Shown: positions 42,737 to 51,959 of the stretch, piece after piece
How positions within the stretch are numbered: position 1 is the first letter of the stretch
Layout of the letters: the number at the start of each line of letters is the position of its first letter
Assembly (NCBI RefSeq): GCF_959029255.1
Contig: NZ_CAUFUE010000001.1
Span: 1-64,000, forward strand
From: an uncultured Bacteroides sp.
GTDB taxonomy: Bacteria; Bacteroidota; Bacteroidia; Bacteroidales; Bacteroidaceae
DNA: 64,000 nucleotides
Direction of reading: 5' to 3'
Translations under genes and position numbers: made by a program
Notes under the pieces: model-generated
The model's database searches: none
What the model saw: the letters and a program-made list of their open reading frames with translations, nothing else
What the model was told of the DNA's origin: nothing

Positions 42737-43879
42737 TTATTGCAAAGCCATGTCGGACATGTTACAATATGGATACGGAAAAACTGTTGCCGGATAGTTA
42801 GGTAAGGACATATCCATTTCTATACGGCGTAATATGCGCCAGTCACAACTACGAACCCACTGGCGGAATATTGTATTAACCTGGTAATTTTTCGAGAAAT
42901 GCAATAATTTCCCTAAATCAAACTCATCGGCTATGATACCTGCTCCCGTACGGGCTGCATCATAAGCGTTGCAATCCTGTTCTATATGTGCAGGAACCAT
43001 CAATAAAGGTTTACCCAAATACATGGCCTCACAAACAGACTCGAATCCGGCAGTCGTAGCATAAGCCTTGCATCCTGCCATATAATGCAGGAACTTCACA
43101 TCATCAAGTTGATGGAAACTCAGCGTATCATCCACCCGGCATTCTTCCTCTTCCTCAGGCTTGTCCCAAAAGAAATGGAGGGGGACTTCCGGGTGTTTGT
43201 TATGCCAATCCGCAACATTCTCTCCGAAACCGGCATTCACCATATAGCCATGAAGATAATCTCCATTCACACTTTCACAACAAAGTACTTCCCGGCGAAG
43301 CAACGGTGGAACGACACGTATTCGCGCGTCTTCATCATCTTCCATTTCCCGGAATGACAAGGCTAACTTTTCTTGTGCGCCCAGACAGGTCAACCGGGTA
43401 AAGAACCGTAATAGCCACAAACTATATTTATTCTTATCAGGAAATTTAAAATCATGGTGTAGGAACAGGTACTGATGCCCGATACTGATTTGCGGTACGG
43501 AAGGTCGTTTCAGGAAGTACGTTAATCCGGTCAGTAGTTCATAGAAATTAATCACTAGTTCCGCACCGCTATCCTCTATCCGGCGATGAATGTAATGCAT
43601 ACTTTTCAGAAAAGTCGGTATTTTTACCAGATTATAGGCTATGCTGCGTGAAATGCTAACCCGCTTGTTGGCAGGCGTAGGCAGAAAGTTCGGACTTAGG
43701 AAGCGCTTCACCGGAGCCTGAATACTACGGTTAAAAAATCCCGGCAGGCGGCGTGAGTTACTTTTTCCGACCAGTACCTCTACCACTTCATGCCCATTGC
43801 GACGCAACAACTCTTCCATGGTTATCGCTTGAGTCAGATGCCCCCGTCCCTCTCCTTGAACTATAAATAGAACTTTCAT
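42737..43879 (-). CDS. GT28/MurG-like glycosyltransferase
   Basis: 380 aa, GT-B fold. The N terminus MKVLFIVQGEGRGHLTQA is the glycine-rich acceptor-side loop of the UDP-glycosyltransferase type. The C-terminal donor site AYATTAGFESVCEAMYLGKPLLM with the following HIEQDCNA matches MurG/MGDG-synthase-like enzymes. It lacks membrane helices. Its neighbours (an LpxH-like phosphoesterase, a GT4 and a flippase-like protein) point to synthesis of an envelope glycolipid; the sugar and acceptor are unknown. Confidence 0.82.
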   Translation of the reverse strand: MKVLFIVQGEGRGHLTQAITMEELLRRNGHEVVEVLVGKSNSRRLPGFFNRSIQAPVKRFLSPNFLPTPANKRVSISRSIAYNLVKIPTFLKSMHYIHRRIEDSGAELVINFYELLTGLTYFLKRPSVPQISIGHQYLFLHHDFKFPDKNKYSLWLLRFFTRLTCLGAQEKLALSFREMEDDEDARIRVVPPLLRREVLCCESVNGDYLHGYMVNAGFGENVADWHNKHPEVPLHFFWDKPEEEEECRVDDTLSFHQLDDVKFLHYMAGCKAYATTAGFESVCEAMYLGKPLLMVPAHIEQDCNAYDAARTGAGIIADEFDLGKLLHFSKNYQVNTIFRQWVRSCDWRILRRIEMDMSLPNYPATVFPYPYCNMSDMALQ

Positions 43880-43882
43880 TTA

Positions 43883-43904
43883 TTTACGATTTAGCGATTT
43901 ACAA
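43883..43904. repeat. TTTACGA heptad repeat
   Basis: Units TTTACGA, TTTAGCGA, TTTACAA in the 50-nt gap between two minus-strand genes; nearly identical to 25219-25245. Confidence 0.5.
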
Positions 43905-43929
43905 TTGAAGTTACTTAAATTCTCAACTC

Positions 43930-44718
43930 TCAGGATGCCGCCGAAACATTCATTGCATATTCATCTACCAGCATCTCATCATAGCGTACAATATCCCAGT
44001 TCCCATTCTCATCTTCGGTCAAAGCAGAAAGAGTTTCTACCCAGTCACCTGAATTCAGGTAATGAATTCCGTCATAATAGGTATTGGCAGGATGATGAAT
44101 ATGACCGCAGATAACACCGTCACACTTTCGGGCGCGGGCAAACTTTACCAATTCCATTTCAAAATCGGATATGAAGGAAACAGCAGTTTTCACTTTTTGT
44201 TTAATGGCTTGGGACAAAGAATAGTATGGCAGTCCACGTCGCATGCGGTAATTGTTATAAATACGGTTTGCCCACAAGAGGAAAGTATATCCTACGTCTC
44301 CCAATTGTGCCAACCATTTTATTTTAGTAGTTACCGTATCAAATATATCCCCATGTGTCACATAATAGCGTTTTCCGTGGCTCTCGTGAATAAATTCTTT
44401 TACTATTTTAATATTATAGAACGTCATTGGTGTCAGGCTATCCAGAAAGTCATCATGGTTTCCACACACGTAAATCACCTCAGTACCTTGTTTTTCCATC
44501 ATTTTCATGATTACTTTAAAAAAGTCAGTATGTTTGGCCTGCCATTTTCTTGTACCGCCTTTCCTCAAAGCCCACCCGTCAATGATATCACCGTTCAATA
44601 TCAATCTGCGACAATTCACCGACTTCAAGAAATTACTGACTTCAACAGTTTTGGAATGTGTTGTGCCTAAATGAATATCAGATAGCACAATTGTAGAATA
44701 ATAAGTACGTAAGCGCAT
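43930..44718 (-). CDS. UDP-2,3-diacylglucosamine diphosphatase-like metallophosphoesterase
   Basis: 262 aa. All calcineurin-type metal motifs are present in order: DIHLGTTHS (about 14), NGDIIDGW (about 43), GNHDDF (about 86), THGDIFD (about 123) and GHIHHP (about 206). The layout is that of LpxH/YbbF-like enzymes, which cleave the pyrophosphate of UDP-diacylglucosamine in lipid A synthesis; the family also contains glycolipid phosphatases, and the nearby glycosyltransferases make that possible too. Confidence 0.8.
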   Translation of the reverse strand: MRLRTYYSTIVLSDIHLGTTHSKTVEVSNFLKSVNCRRLILNGDIIDGWALRKGGTRKWQAKHTDFFKVIMKMMEKQGTEVIYVCGNHDDFLDSLTPMTFYNIKIVKEFIHESHGKRYYVTHGDIFDTVTTKIKWLAQLGDVGYTFLLWANRIYNNYRMRRGLPYYSLSQAIKQKVKTAVSFISDFEMELVKFARARKCDGVICGHIHHPANTYYDGIHYLNSGDWVETLSALTEDENGNWDIVRYDEMLVDEYAMNVSAAS

Positions 44719-44885
44719 AGTATTGCTTTTTTTTTAGTTGAACAAATGTCCCGCTTTGATGTTACGTGAAGATGTATAGGCTGTGACAATTCGATTATCT
44801 TCGCATTCATGGTAGATAAAAGAAATGCATGTAACCGGATTGTCATCTGGTAGTAACTTTACCGATACATAAAAGCTGCTCTTTT

Positions 44886-46073
44886 GTGAAAAAATCGAAT
44901 ATGATTGGACTTTTCAATGATTGTTTCCCGCCTATTATGGATGGAGTATCGGTGACCACCAGCAACTATGCATACTGGTTGAACCGAAAACGGGGAGATA
45001 TATGCGTCATTACCCCCCAGGCTCCTGCCGCTACAGATAACAACGATTATCCCGTATACCGTTATCTTTCGCTTCCCATACCCATGCGCAAACCCTATCG
45101 TTTGGGATTTCCGCGCATCGACTGGCCTTTTCATAAGCAAATCAATAAAATACCTTTTGAATTGGTACATGCACACTGCCCGTTCTCATCAGGAAATATA
45201 GCCCACAAAATAGCCCATAGCAAACATGTTCCTATGATTGCTACCTTTCATTCAAAGTACCGTTCTGATTTTGAGCGAATTATTCCTAACCGCTACATGA
45301 TAGAGCGCCTGATACGGAATATTGTAACCTTTTACGAACAAGCAGATGAGGTTTGGATACCACAAGCATCGGTGGAAGAAACTCTCCGTGAATATGGTTA
45401 CAAAGGAAAAGTGGAAGTGGTGGACAATGGAAATGATTTTGCCGGAACACCCTACTCTCACCAATTGCAAGCGGAAGCTAAACAAAATTTGGGATTGGAT
45501 GCCGCAGTTCCTTTATTACTTTTTGTAGGACAGCATATTTGGGAGAAAAACATCAATTTTCTGTTGCATGCCCTTGCACGCTTAAAAGATGTTCCTTTCC
45601 GTATGTTATTTATCGGCACCGGATATGCAGCCGAAGAAATAGGACTCTTGGCAGAGAACCTGGGACTCACACGTTCCTGTTCTGCCGATGCGTCACCCAA
45701 AGTATCGTTTATGGGTGCTATCAGCGAACGTGAAACTCTCAGGCAATATTATCTTGCAGCCGATTTATTCCTGTTTCCGTCACTCTATGACAATGCACCT
45801 TTAGTTGTACGCGAAGCTGCCGCTCTGCATACTCCCTCCCTCCTTATTCAGGGTTCTACTGCTGCCGAAATCATATCAGACGGAGTTAATGGATTTCTAT
45901 CCACAGCCAATGAAGAACAGTATGCCCATACAATTGCCTGTCTACTTGCTCATCCCCGGCAGATAGAAGTGGCCGCAGACTGTGCCGCACGCAGCTTAGC
46001 GCGTTCCTGGCAAGATATAGCGGAAGAAGTGAACGACCGCTACAACCATTTGATAAAGCGATATGCAAACTGA
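44886..46073 (+). CDS. GT4-family glycosyltransferase
   Basis: 395 aa from GTG 44886; ATG 44901 (MIGLFND) is an equally good start. GT-B fold: an N-terminal domain with FHSKYRSDFERIIPNRY and a C-terminal domain with LLFVGQHIWEKNINFLLHAL and the E-x7-E type donor site in FPSLYDNAPLVVREAAALHT. Glycolipid mannosyl- and glucosyltransferases of Gram-negatives have this form. It is read divergently from the LpxH-like gene and is 7 nt from the next gene, a membrane flippase-like protein. Confidence 0.88.
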   Translation: MKKSNMIGLFNDCFPPIMDGVSVTTSNYAYWLNRKRGDICVITPQAPAATDNNDYPVYRYLSLPIPMRKPYRLGFPRIDWPFHKQINKIPFELVHAHCPFSSGNIAHKIAHSKHVPMIATFHSKYRSDFERIIPNRYMIERLIRNIVTFYEQADEVWIPQASVEETLREYGYKGKVEVVDNGNDFAGTPYSHQLQAEAKQNLGLDAAVPLLLFVGQHIWEKNINFLLHALARLKDVPFRMLFIGTGYAAEEIGLLAENLGLTRSCSADASPKVSFMGAISERETLRQYYLAADLFLFPSLYDNAPLVVREAAALHTPSLLIQGSTAAEIISDGVNGFLSTANEEQYAHTIACLLAHPRQIEVAADCAARSLARSWQDIAEEVNDRYNHLIKRYAN

Positions 46074-46080
46074 CTGAGAT

Positions 46081-47097
46081 ATGAATAAAAAACATATCAT
46101 TTTAGCGATATTTCTGGGATTATCCGTTATCGCCTACTTATTATATAAGGATTTCGATTCACTTACTTTTTCAGGGTTACATTTTAGTATGCAGATGTTC
46201 CTGGGTATTGTGCTGGCAATCGGTTGTTTTATCTGCCAGAATGCAAGCATGATGTGGCGTTATCGTTTACTCACCGAGCAATACTTGTCGTGGCATCAGG
46301 TATTCCGCGTGAATGTTCTCTGCGAATTTACTTCCGCCATCACACCTTCGTCAGTAGGAGGAAGCGGTTTGATATTTCTGTATCTGTATAAAGAAGGAAT
46401 GAATGCCGGGAAAAGCACTGCAATCATGATAGCCTCTCTTTTTCTGGATGAACTTTTCTTATGCTTAAGTTGCATCATAGTAATCAGCCTGATACCTTTC
46501 AATGTGTTATTTGGAGAAGCAGCCATTATCAACTCCGGTGTGAAATGGCTGTTTTTTCTCATTATTACAATAGTTGCCCTATGGACTGTTTTACTCTATA
46601 TTGCATTATTTCATAGACCACAATGGGTAAAATCCATGTTTTTGGCTATGTTCTCCTTTCCTCTGCTACGGCGTTGGAAAGGAAAAATCAAAATGCTGAC
46701 GGACGACTTAGTAACCGGTTCACAAGAAATCAGCCGTCATTGTTTTCGTTTCTGGATTCTTCCTTTTCTTGCCACAGCATCCGCCTGGTGCTTCCGTTAC
46801 GCCATTGTCAATGCACTATTGTTCGCTTTCACTTCCGGTGGTAACCATGCACTTGCTTTTGCCCGCCAATGGGTGCTCTGGATGATTTCCATTATCAGTC
46901 CCACCCCCGGAGGCAGCGGACTGAACGAGTATATGTTCAAAGTCTATTATGCAGATTTCCTGCCCGGCATAGGTATTACTTTACTCGTAGCTCTTGTTTG
47001 GCGCCTCATTACTTATTATTCCTACCTCATAGCCGGAGTCTTTATTATTCCCCGCTGGTTAAAAAACAAAAGTCACACCGGCGTCCCGCAGGCATGA
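46081..47097 (+). CDS. flippase-like integral membrane protein (LPG-synthase TM domain family)
   Basis: 338 aa, about eight membrane helices. VGGSGLIFLYLYKEGMNAGKS (short segments) and ISPTPGGSGLNEYMF are signatures of the UPF0104/lysylphosphatidylglycerol synthase TM family, which includes MprF-type lipid flippases. It lies 7 nt downstream of the GT4 gene, which suggests that it moves the glycolipid made by the neighbouring enzymes; this is inference. Confidence 0.85.
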   Translation: MNKKHIILAIFLGLSVIAYLLYKDFDSLTFSGLHFSMQMFLGIVLAIGCFICQNASMMWRYRLLTEQYLSWHQVFRVNVLCEFTSAITPSSVGGSGLIFLYLYKEGMNAGKSTAIMIASLFLDELFLCLSCIIVISLIPFNVLFGEAAIINSGVKWLFFLIITIVALWTVLLYIALFHRPQWVKSMFLAMFSFPLLRRWKGKIKMLTDDLVTGSQEISRHCFRFWILPFLATASAWCFRYAIVNALLFAFTSGGNHALAFARQWVLWMISIISPTPGGSGLNEYMFKVYYADFLPGIGITLLVALVWRLITYYSYLIAGVFIIPRWLKNKSHTGVPQA

Positions 47098-47163
47098 CTT
47101 CAAGAGAATTTATGGAATTGTTTACGTAAAAAAGGATGAAATTTATTACTTAAGATAATAAAG

Positions 47164-47376
47164 TCAGACAAATTCCTCAACCATATACATATCGCTGACA
47201 AAATCATCTACGACATGCTCAAGATTTTCGCAGGCTTCATCCGGTGTATCACCATAAGCACTGCACAAAACGTTATTCATAAAATAAGCATAAAAACCGC
47301 CACCGGCTGCTACCTCTACGGTATAATCATTTTTGTTCAATTTCATATTCATATCTCCTATCTTTTTATAGCACAA
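47164..47376 (-). CDS. HicB-like small protein
   Basis: At most 70 aa; starts at 47352 or 47346 (MKLNKNDYTVEV) are equally possible and closer to family form. The core YTVEVAAGGGFYAYF followed by the D-E-A-C-E-N-L helix resembles the HicB/DUF1902 RNase-H-like fold. There is no hicA toxin beside it, so it is either an orphan antitoxin or a stand-alone protein. It is followed by the end of the flippase gene on the other strand. Confidence 0.6.
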   Translation of the reverse strand: MCYKKIGDMNMKLNKNDYTVEVAAGGGFYAYFMNNVLCSAYGDTPDEACENLEHVVDDFVSDMYMVEEFV

Positions 47377-47439
47377 AGATGGTCGAAACTTGTTTCAGGA
47401 ATGTGTGGCAAAAGTTACAAAAATGATAAAATAAAAAAA

Positions 47440-47469
47440 GGGAATACAGTCGTTTCCGACCATATCCCC
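47440..47469 (-). terminator. terminator after proS
   Basis: A 13-bp stem with three G-U pairs and a GAAA tetraloop, followed on the minus strand by a T7 run (47433-47439). It is 33 nt past the proS stop. Confidence 0.85.
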
Positions 47470-47501
47470 CCTGATATATAAAGTATATATGTATATCTTT
47501 A

Positions 47502-48995
47502 TTAGTAAGAACGTGCAAATATCACGCGGCAAGCCGACGGTTTACCTGTAACCATACATTTACCCGGTTCTTTGTCACCCGGTACAAAGGAGTCAAAAGG
47601 AATACAGCGGATAGTAGCTTTTGTTTCTTCCTTAATCTTTTCTTCAGTTTCCGTTGTCCCATCCCAATGAGCCAGAATAAAACCGCCTTCTTCGATTTTT
47701 TCTTTGAACTCATCATAACTGTCCACGGATGTAATACGGTTATTACGATAAGTAAGCGCCTTCTTGTATATATTTGCCTGGATTTCTTCAAGCAAATCTT
47801 TTACATATTCCTCGATACCTTCGCAAGAGCGTGTTTCCTTCTCCAGCGTATCACGGCGCATCACTTCCATTGTATTGTTTTCCAAGTCACGGCCACCCAT
47901 TACAAGGCGTACGGGAACACCCTTCACCTCATAATCGGCAAATTTGAAGCCCGGACGCTTGTTGTCAGCATTGTCATACTTCACGGAGATACCCAGCGAT
48001 TTCAACTTGGCAACAATACCCGCTACCTTCTCGTCAATCTTCGCCAGCATTTCCGCATTCTTATAGATAGGTACGATAACCACCTGTATCGGAGCCAGAT
48101 GCGGCGGCAATACCAAACCATTGTCATCAGAGTGCGTCATGATAAGTGCTCCCATCAAGCGGGTAGATACCCCCCATGAAGTAGCCCATACATATTCCAT
48201 CTTATTTTCTTTATTGACAAACTGTACATCGAATGCCTTGGCAAAATTCTGTCCCAAGAAGTGGGAAGTACCACTCTGCAGAGCCTTGCCATCCTGCATC
48301 ATAGCCTCGATGGTATAAGTGTTAAGCGCACCGGCAAAGCGTTCGTTAGCGGATTTTACTCCCTTAACAACAGGCACCGCCATATATTTCTCAGCAAACT
48401 CGCTGTATACATTCAACATTCTTACAGCTTCTTCTTCAGCTTCCTCACGGGTAGCATGAGCGGTATGTCCTTCCTGCCACAAGAATTCAGCCGTACGCAA
48501 GAACAAGCGGGTACGCATTTCCCAACGGAACACGTTAGCCCACTGGTTGCACAAGATAGGTAGATCACGGTAAGAATTGATCCAGTTCTTATAAGTATTC
48601 CAAATAATAGTCTCCGAGGTCGGACGTATAATCAGTTCCTCTTCCAGTTTTGCGGCAGGATCCACCACAACTCCCCCACCATTCGGATCGTTTTTCAAAC
48701 GATAATGTGTCACTACGGCACACTCTTTGGCAAAACCTTCCACATGTTCCGCCTCACGGCTCAGGAATGATTTCGGAATAAGTAACGGGAAATAAGCATT
48801 CACATGTCCTGTTTCCTTGAACATATCGTCCAGCTGACGTTGCATTTTCTCCCATATAGCGTATCCGTAAGGCTTGATAACCATACAACCACGCACAGCC
48901 GACTGTTCTGCCAAATCGGCCTTTACTACCAATTCGTTATACCACTGAGAATAGTTCTCACTACGTTTGGTAAGGTCTTTCAATTCTACTGCCAT
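47502..48995 (-). CDS. proS: prolyl-tRNA synthetase (eukaryote/archaeal-like type)
   Basis: 497 aa, class II. Motif 2 lies in CNQWANVFRWEMRTRLFLRT and motif 1 in MQRQLDDMFKETGHVNAYFP; RPTSETIIW and WQEGHTAHAT are shared with eukaryotic and archaeal ProS. It lacks the inserted editing domain of typical bacterial ProS and has the extra C-terminal domain ending in an aromatic (RSY). This form is usual in Bacteroidetes. A TACTTTTG box is 49 nt upstream. Confidence 0.96.
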   Translation of the reverse strand: MAVELKDLTKRSENYSQWYNELVVKADLAEQSAVRGCMVIKPYGYAIWEKMQRQLDDMFKETGHVNAYFPLLIPKSFLSREAEHVEGFAKECAVVTHYRLKNDPNGGGVVVDPAAKLEEELIIRPTSETIIWNTYKNWINSYRDLPILCNQWANVFRWEMRTRLFLRTAEFLWQEGHTAHATREEAEEEAVRMLNVYSEFAEKYMAVPVVKGVKSANERFAGALNTYTIEAMMQDGKALQSGTSHFLGQNFAKAFDVQFVNKENKMEYVWATSWGVSTRLMGALIMTHSDDNGLVLPPHLAPIQVVIVPIYKNAEMLAKIDEKVAGIVAKLKSLGISVKYDNADNKRPGFKFADYEVKGVPVRLVMGGRDLENNTMEVMRRDTLEKETRSCEGIEEYVKDLLEEIQANIYKKALTYRNNRITSVDSYDEFKEKIEEGGFILAHWDGTTETEEKIKEETKATIRCIPFDSFVPGDKEPGKCMVTGKPSACRVIFARSY

Positions 48996-49043
48996 TCTAT
49001 TTCGTATTTTAAAGTTTTCTATTCAGGTTCATTAAACGGAGTG

Positions 49044-49051
49044 CAAAAGTA
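49044..49051 (-). promoter_or_regulatory. candidate -7 box of proS
   Basis: TACTTTTG on the minus strand, 49 nt upstream of the start codon; no -33 match. Confidence 0.4.
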
Positions 49052-49134
49052 CAAATTTCTGTGCTAATAGTGTTTATTATATAATCACTATTTTAATAAG
49101 ATGTATATAATATAATGTAGAAAAGAGTTTATCG

Positions 49135-50694
49135 TTATTCCATAATATATTTATCTATATTCCGTGTTTCCTTACTGAAGTTCACGCCCACCTTCACCAA
49201 CTTCTTCCCATTCAATCGGTAAGGTATCAGATAACCTTTTTCCTCAATTTGTTTCAGGGCTTCTTCGGCAGTGCCGTTCAGTTTGAATTCAAAGACATAT
49301 ACCGTGTCTTGAGTCCTTACTATCGCGTCGGCGCGACCGTGTGCGCTGCGAACCTCCGTTTCAATAAACTGCCCCATTAGGGTGAAAACAATATAGAAAA
49401 TAGCTTGATAATGACGTTCAGTATTGTCACTCAAGTCGTATGGAATACCGGCAAAAAATACTTTCAGACGTTCCATAAAGGCATCTACGTTCCCGGCACG
49501 AAGCTCGCGCATAAATTTCGCAATATGAAAACCGGTTTCATCGTCCGAAACATTGGTATAATAAGGTACTAAAAAATTCAGAAAACCGTAGCGCACCTCG
49601 TCATTGGGAAATTTCAACGTGTAGAGTTCAACTTCGCTGTCATAGCCTTTGATGGTGAGATAGCCACTTTGGTAAATCATGGGAAGCGGATTACTCACTT
49701 CGGCACGATATTCCGAGAAGGCAGGAAAAGTTGTTTCAATGCCATCTATCAACAAACGAAGATCATAATCACTTTGTTTCAATAAATCAACCAAGTAGGT
49801 GGGTGTACCGGTTTGAAACCAATAATTACCCAATTTCAATTTTTCAAAAACATTCAGAATGCTGAAAGGATTGAACAGTCCCACCCGGGTATCTTCACAG
49901 AAATGATAACCATCATACTGTTTCTCCAAACGAACCACCAATTCATTAAACGACCATCCTAAAAAGCGGCTTAACTTATCAATTTCAGGGGTAAAAGTCT
50001 CTACAAGTTCCTCTTTTGTGATGCCACACAATGTATTATAGGTATAGTCCATGCTAATGTCATTCAACTGATTCAAGTCGCTGAATACACTCACCTGAGC
50101 AAACTTGGTAACACCGATAAGGAAGACAAAACGCAAATAACGGTCAGCACTCTTCAATACACCATAGAACGATTTAAGAATCCGACGATACTCATCTAAA
50201 AGTTCTTTATTCAAAAGTGCCTGAAGCAAAGGCTTGTCATATTCATCAATAAGGACGACTACTTGCCTGCCGGTCTGCTCGTAAGCACGGCGGATGATAC
50301 CGGAAAAACGAGTGGAAAGCGTATCTTCTCCTTTAAAGGAACCATATTTTTCTTCCCATTGAAGAAGATTGGTATTCAGCATGATATGAAGCGCTTCCAC
50401 CGTATCATATTTTTCCGCGTTTAAATCCAAATGCAGTACCGGATATTCAACCCAATCTTTCTCCAATTTCTCAATGGCAAGTCCTGCAAACAAATCCTTA
50501 CGGCCTTGGAAATAGGCTTCAAAAGTAGAAATGAGCAAACTCTTTCCAAAACGGCGGGGACGACTAAGAAAATAAGGAGTAAAAGTTGAGACCAACTGAT
50601 AAACCATAGCTGTCTTGTCTACATAAAGAAAGTTTTCCTTACGTATTTTCTCAAACGTTTGTATACCTATCGGTAATTTGCGAAACTGCTCCAT
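49135..50694 (-). CDS. AAA-ATPase-like protein with C-terminal PD-(D/E)XK nuclease-like domain
   Basis: 519 aa. The N-terminal part (FRKLPIGIQTFEKIRKE, then VDKTAMVYQL) and the Walker-A-like SRPRRFGKSLLIST (about 42-55) are the AAA-ATPase-like family PF09820. A Walker B VVLIDEYDKPLLQAL (about 148-162) follows. The C terminus carries a PD-(D/E)XK-like core: GRADAIVRTQDTVYVFEFKL. Bacteroides genomes carry many copies of this family; a mobile or defence role has been suggested but is not established. A TAACTTTG box at 50728-50735 may drive it. Confidence 0.85.
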   Translation of the reverse strand: MEQFRKLPIGIQTFEKIRKENFLYVDKTAMVYQLVSTFTPYFLSRPRRFGKSLLISTFEAYFQGRKDLFAGLAIEKLEKDWVEYPVLHLDLNAEKYDTVEALHIMLNTNLLQWEEKYGSFKGEDTLSTRFSGIIRRAYEQTGRQVVVLIDEYDKPLLQALLNKELLDEYRRILKSFYGVLKSADRYLRFVFLIGVTKFAQVSVFSDLNQLNDISMDYTYNTLCGITKEELVETFTPEIDKLSRFLGWSFNELVVRLEKQYDGYHFCEDTRVGLFNPFSILNVFEKLKLGNYWFQTGTPTYLVDLLKQSDYDLRLLIDGIETTFPAFSEYRAEVSNPLPMIYQSGYLTIKGYDSEVELYTLKFPNDEVRYGFLNFLVPYYTNVSDDETGFHIAKFMRELRAGNVDAFMERLKVFFAGIPYDLSDNTERHYQAIFYIVFTLMGQFIETEVRSAHGRADAIVRTQDTVYVFEFKLNGTAEEALKQIEEKGYLIPYRLNGKKLVKVGVNFSKETRNIDKYIME

Positions 50695-50727
50695 AACTGA
50701 CTGAACTCATTATCTTTAATTTTCATA

Positions 50728-50735
50728 CAAAGTTA
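50728..50735 (-). promoter_or_regulatory. candidate -7 box of the AAA-ATPase-like gene
   Basis: TAACTTTG on the minus strand, 34 nt upstream of the start. Confidence 0.4.
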
Positions 50736-50781
50736 CTATTCTTTTTTTCGAAAAGCAAGGAATGTTTAATTTATAAATAAA

Positions 50782-50818
50782 GCAGCCGGAATCGCTCAAA
50801 CTGAGCAATCCCGGCTGC
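50782..50818 (-). terminator. hairpin terminator after the 70-aa gene
   Basis: An 8-bp GC stem (GCAGCCGG/CCGGCTGC) encloses a second stem GCTCA/TGAGC. It is followed on the minus strand by a T/A-rich tract and repeated at 53844-53880. Confidence 0.65.
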
Positions 50819-50857
50819 CGCCTAAAACAAATAACCGCTGTTACCTGTCGTTTATTA

Positions 50858-51070
50858 TCATTGCTTTTTTTTCCGCACCACTGATGGTGCTCCTAATTCT
50901 TCCGTCTTCACCACTTCAAGAAAGCCCGAGTGTTCCAATTCGAAAAGAGCGGGATATACACGAAGCTTATGAGCACCCGAATGCAAGATAATTTCGTCTA
51001 CCGAAACATTGCCGGAAAAAGAGTCGATATAATCTATTATTTTTAGAGTATCAATAATTTTATAGTTCAT
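50858..51070 (-). CDS. small winged-helix-like protein, copy 1
   Basis: 70 aa. KLRVYPALFELEHSGFLEVVK resembles the recognition helix and wing of a winged-helix domain, preceded by two short helices. It is clearly paralogous to the 78-aa protein at 53928-54164 (shared AHKLRVYPALFELE and EELGAP motifs). No regulatory target is known. It lies in the first copy of a segmental duplication, just outside an IS66 remnant. Confidence 0.6.
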   Translation of the reverse strand: MNYKIIDTLKIIDYIDSFSGNVSVDEIILHSGAHKLRVYPALFELEHSGFLEVVKTEELGAPSVVRKKKQ

Positions 51071-51177
51071 ATTTGTTAGTTAGCGTCCAATTTTGACGTA
51101 TCCCCTAAGGAAAGCCGCCACAAGGCGGTTCCCTAATAAATAACGTCAAAAAGGATATTGATTTTTAAGACTTGTTG

Positions 51178-51548
51178 TTAGTTCAATCCGATAGTCAAGG
51201 GCAACAAATGTTCATAATCCCTACGTCCGCTCACCGGCCAATGGACGGATAAAACGTTCGGCAATGGAATTGTCGATTGAATAAGAGCCGTCATTCAAGT
51301 AGGCGAACAGCTGAGTCTAAAAAGTATTTATATAATTTATGGCCTTCTCCATCAATTCTCCCCGGGGCGGATGACCCTCAATGAGCAAGACATCAAGCTT
51401 ACTGCGTAACTTTATGATTATTTCTTTTGGCTCTTACCACCATAAAGGGTCTTATTACGGACTTTAAGACGCTCTTCTGAATAGGGGGCTTCAAAAGGTT
51501 TAGGAGTCTCCTCCCGTTCCTTCAGCTTCCTTGCGGAAGAAGGCAGTT
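51178..51548 (-). pseudogene. IS66 TnpC transposase remnants
   Basis: Broken fragments in several frames encode typical IS66 C-terminal pieces: KEIIIKLRSKLDVLL, then LFAYLNDGSYSIDNSIAERF and the segment RPLAGER, and a terminal HLLPLTIGLN. A short ORF that overlaps the tnpA stop (MKLPSSARKLKEREE, ending RNKTLYGGKSQKK) belongs to the same remains. Frameshifts and a large deletion rule out activity. Confidence 0.75.
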
Positions 51549-51959
51549 TCATTCTTTCAAACGGTCATAGCTGAACAAACGCACTAGACGTAAATCTTTG
51601 GACATCACGATAAAGACATCACCATCTTCGGGTTCACGATCCAACTGTTGGTGGATAACACCATTGCTCATGCGGATATCCACCAGGATGCGAAGTTTGG
51701 TAGGCGGAGGAACCGGGGAATCGCCGGTCGGAGCTTGACTCAAAATCGGTAGAGAGGTTTCCACAGAATCCAACTCGGTTGGAGGAGTACCCAAGACTTG
51801 GAGGGGTACTATCTTTTTGCGGCTATCCTTGTACCATTTTGCAAACAGGTTATAAGGTACTTTGTTGGACAAACAAAATTGCTCTATCGAGATTCCAGAG
51901 GGAACCTCTTCTAATTTGTAGCGCAAAAAAAGACGTTCAAAATCATTGTAACTATACAT
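51549..51959 (-). CDS. tnpA: IS66 accessory protein TnpA
   Basis: 136 aa from ATG 51959 (MYSYNDFERLFLRYK); an upstream ATG at 51986 adds nine residues, but the second IS copy supports the shorter start. An N-terminal helix-turn-helix-like part (SIEQFCLSNKVPYNLFAKWY) is followed by a Pro-rich linker and a C-terminal beta-rich domain. It is the first IS66 ORF and needs TnpB and TnpC to act, which are missing here. Confidence 0.8.
   Translation of the reverse strand: MYSYNDFERLFLRYKLEEVPSGISIEQFCLSNKVPYNLFAKWYKDSRKKIVPLQVLGTPPTELDSVETSLPILSQAPTGDSPVPPPTKLRILVDIRMSNGVIHQQLDREPEDGDVFIVMSKDLRLVRLFSYDRLKE

Larger units (their letters stand above)
50732..51220. repeat. direct repeat copy 1 (terminator + winged-helix-like gene + IS66 end)
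   Basis: This 489-bp block recurs, with about 10-20 percent divergence and small indels, at 53792-54347. Shared landmarks in order are the tcgaaaagcaag start, the GCAGCCGG/CCGGCTGC hairpin, the 70/78-aa gene, the IS66 terminal repeat, and the last codons of the IS66 TnpC. Confidence 0.75.

Noticed and set aside
47164..47376. A HicAB toxin-antitoxin pair
   Set aside because: Only a HicB-like protein is present; no small hicA-like ORF with a conserved His is next to it on either side.
49135..50694. A complete anti-phage defence system around the AAA/PD-(D/E)XK protein
   Set aside because: The family is common and scattered in Bacteroides and no partner gene is adjacent, so a defence role is not supported here.
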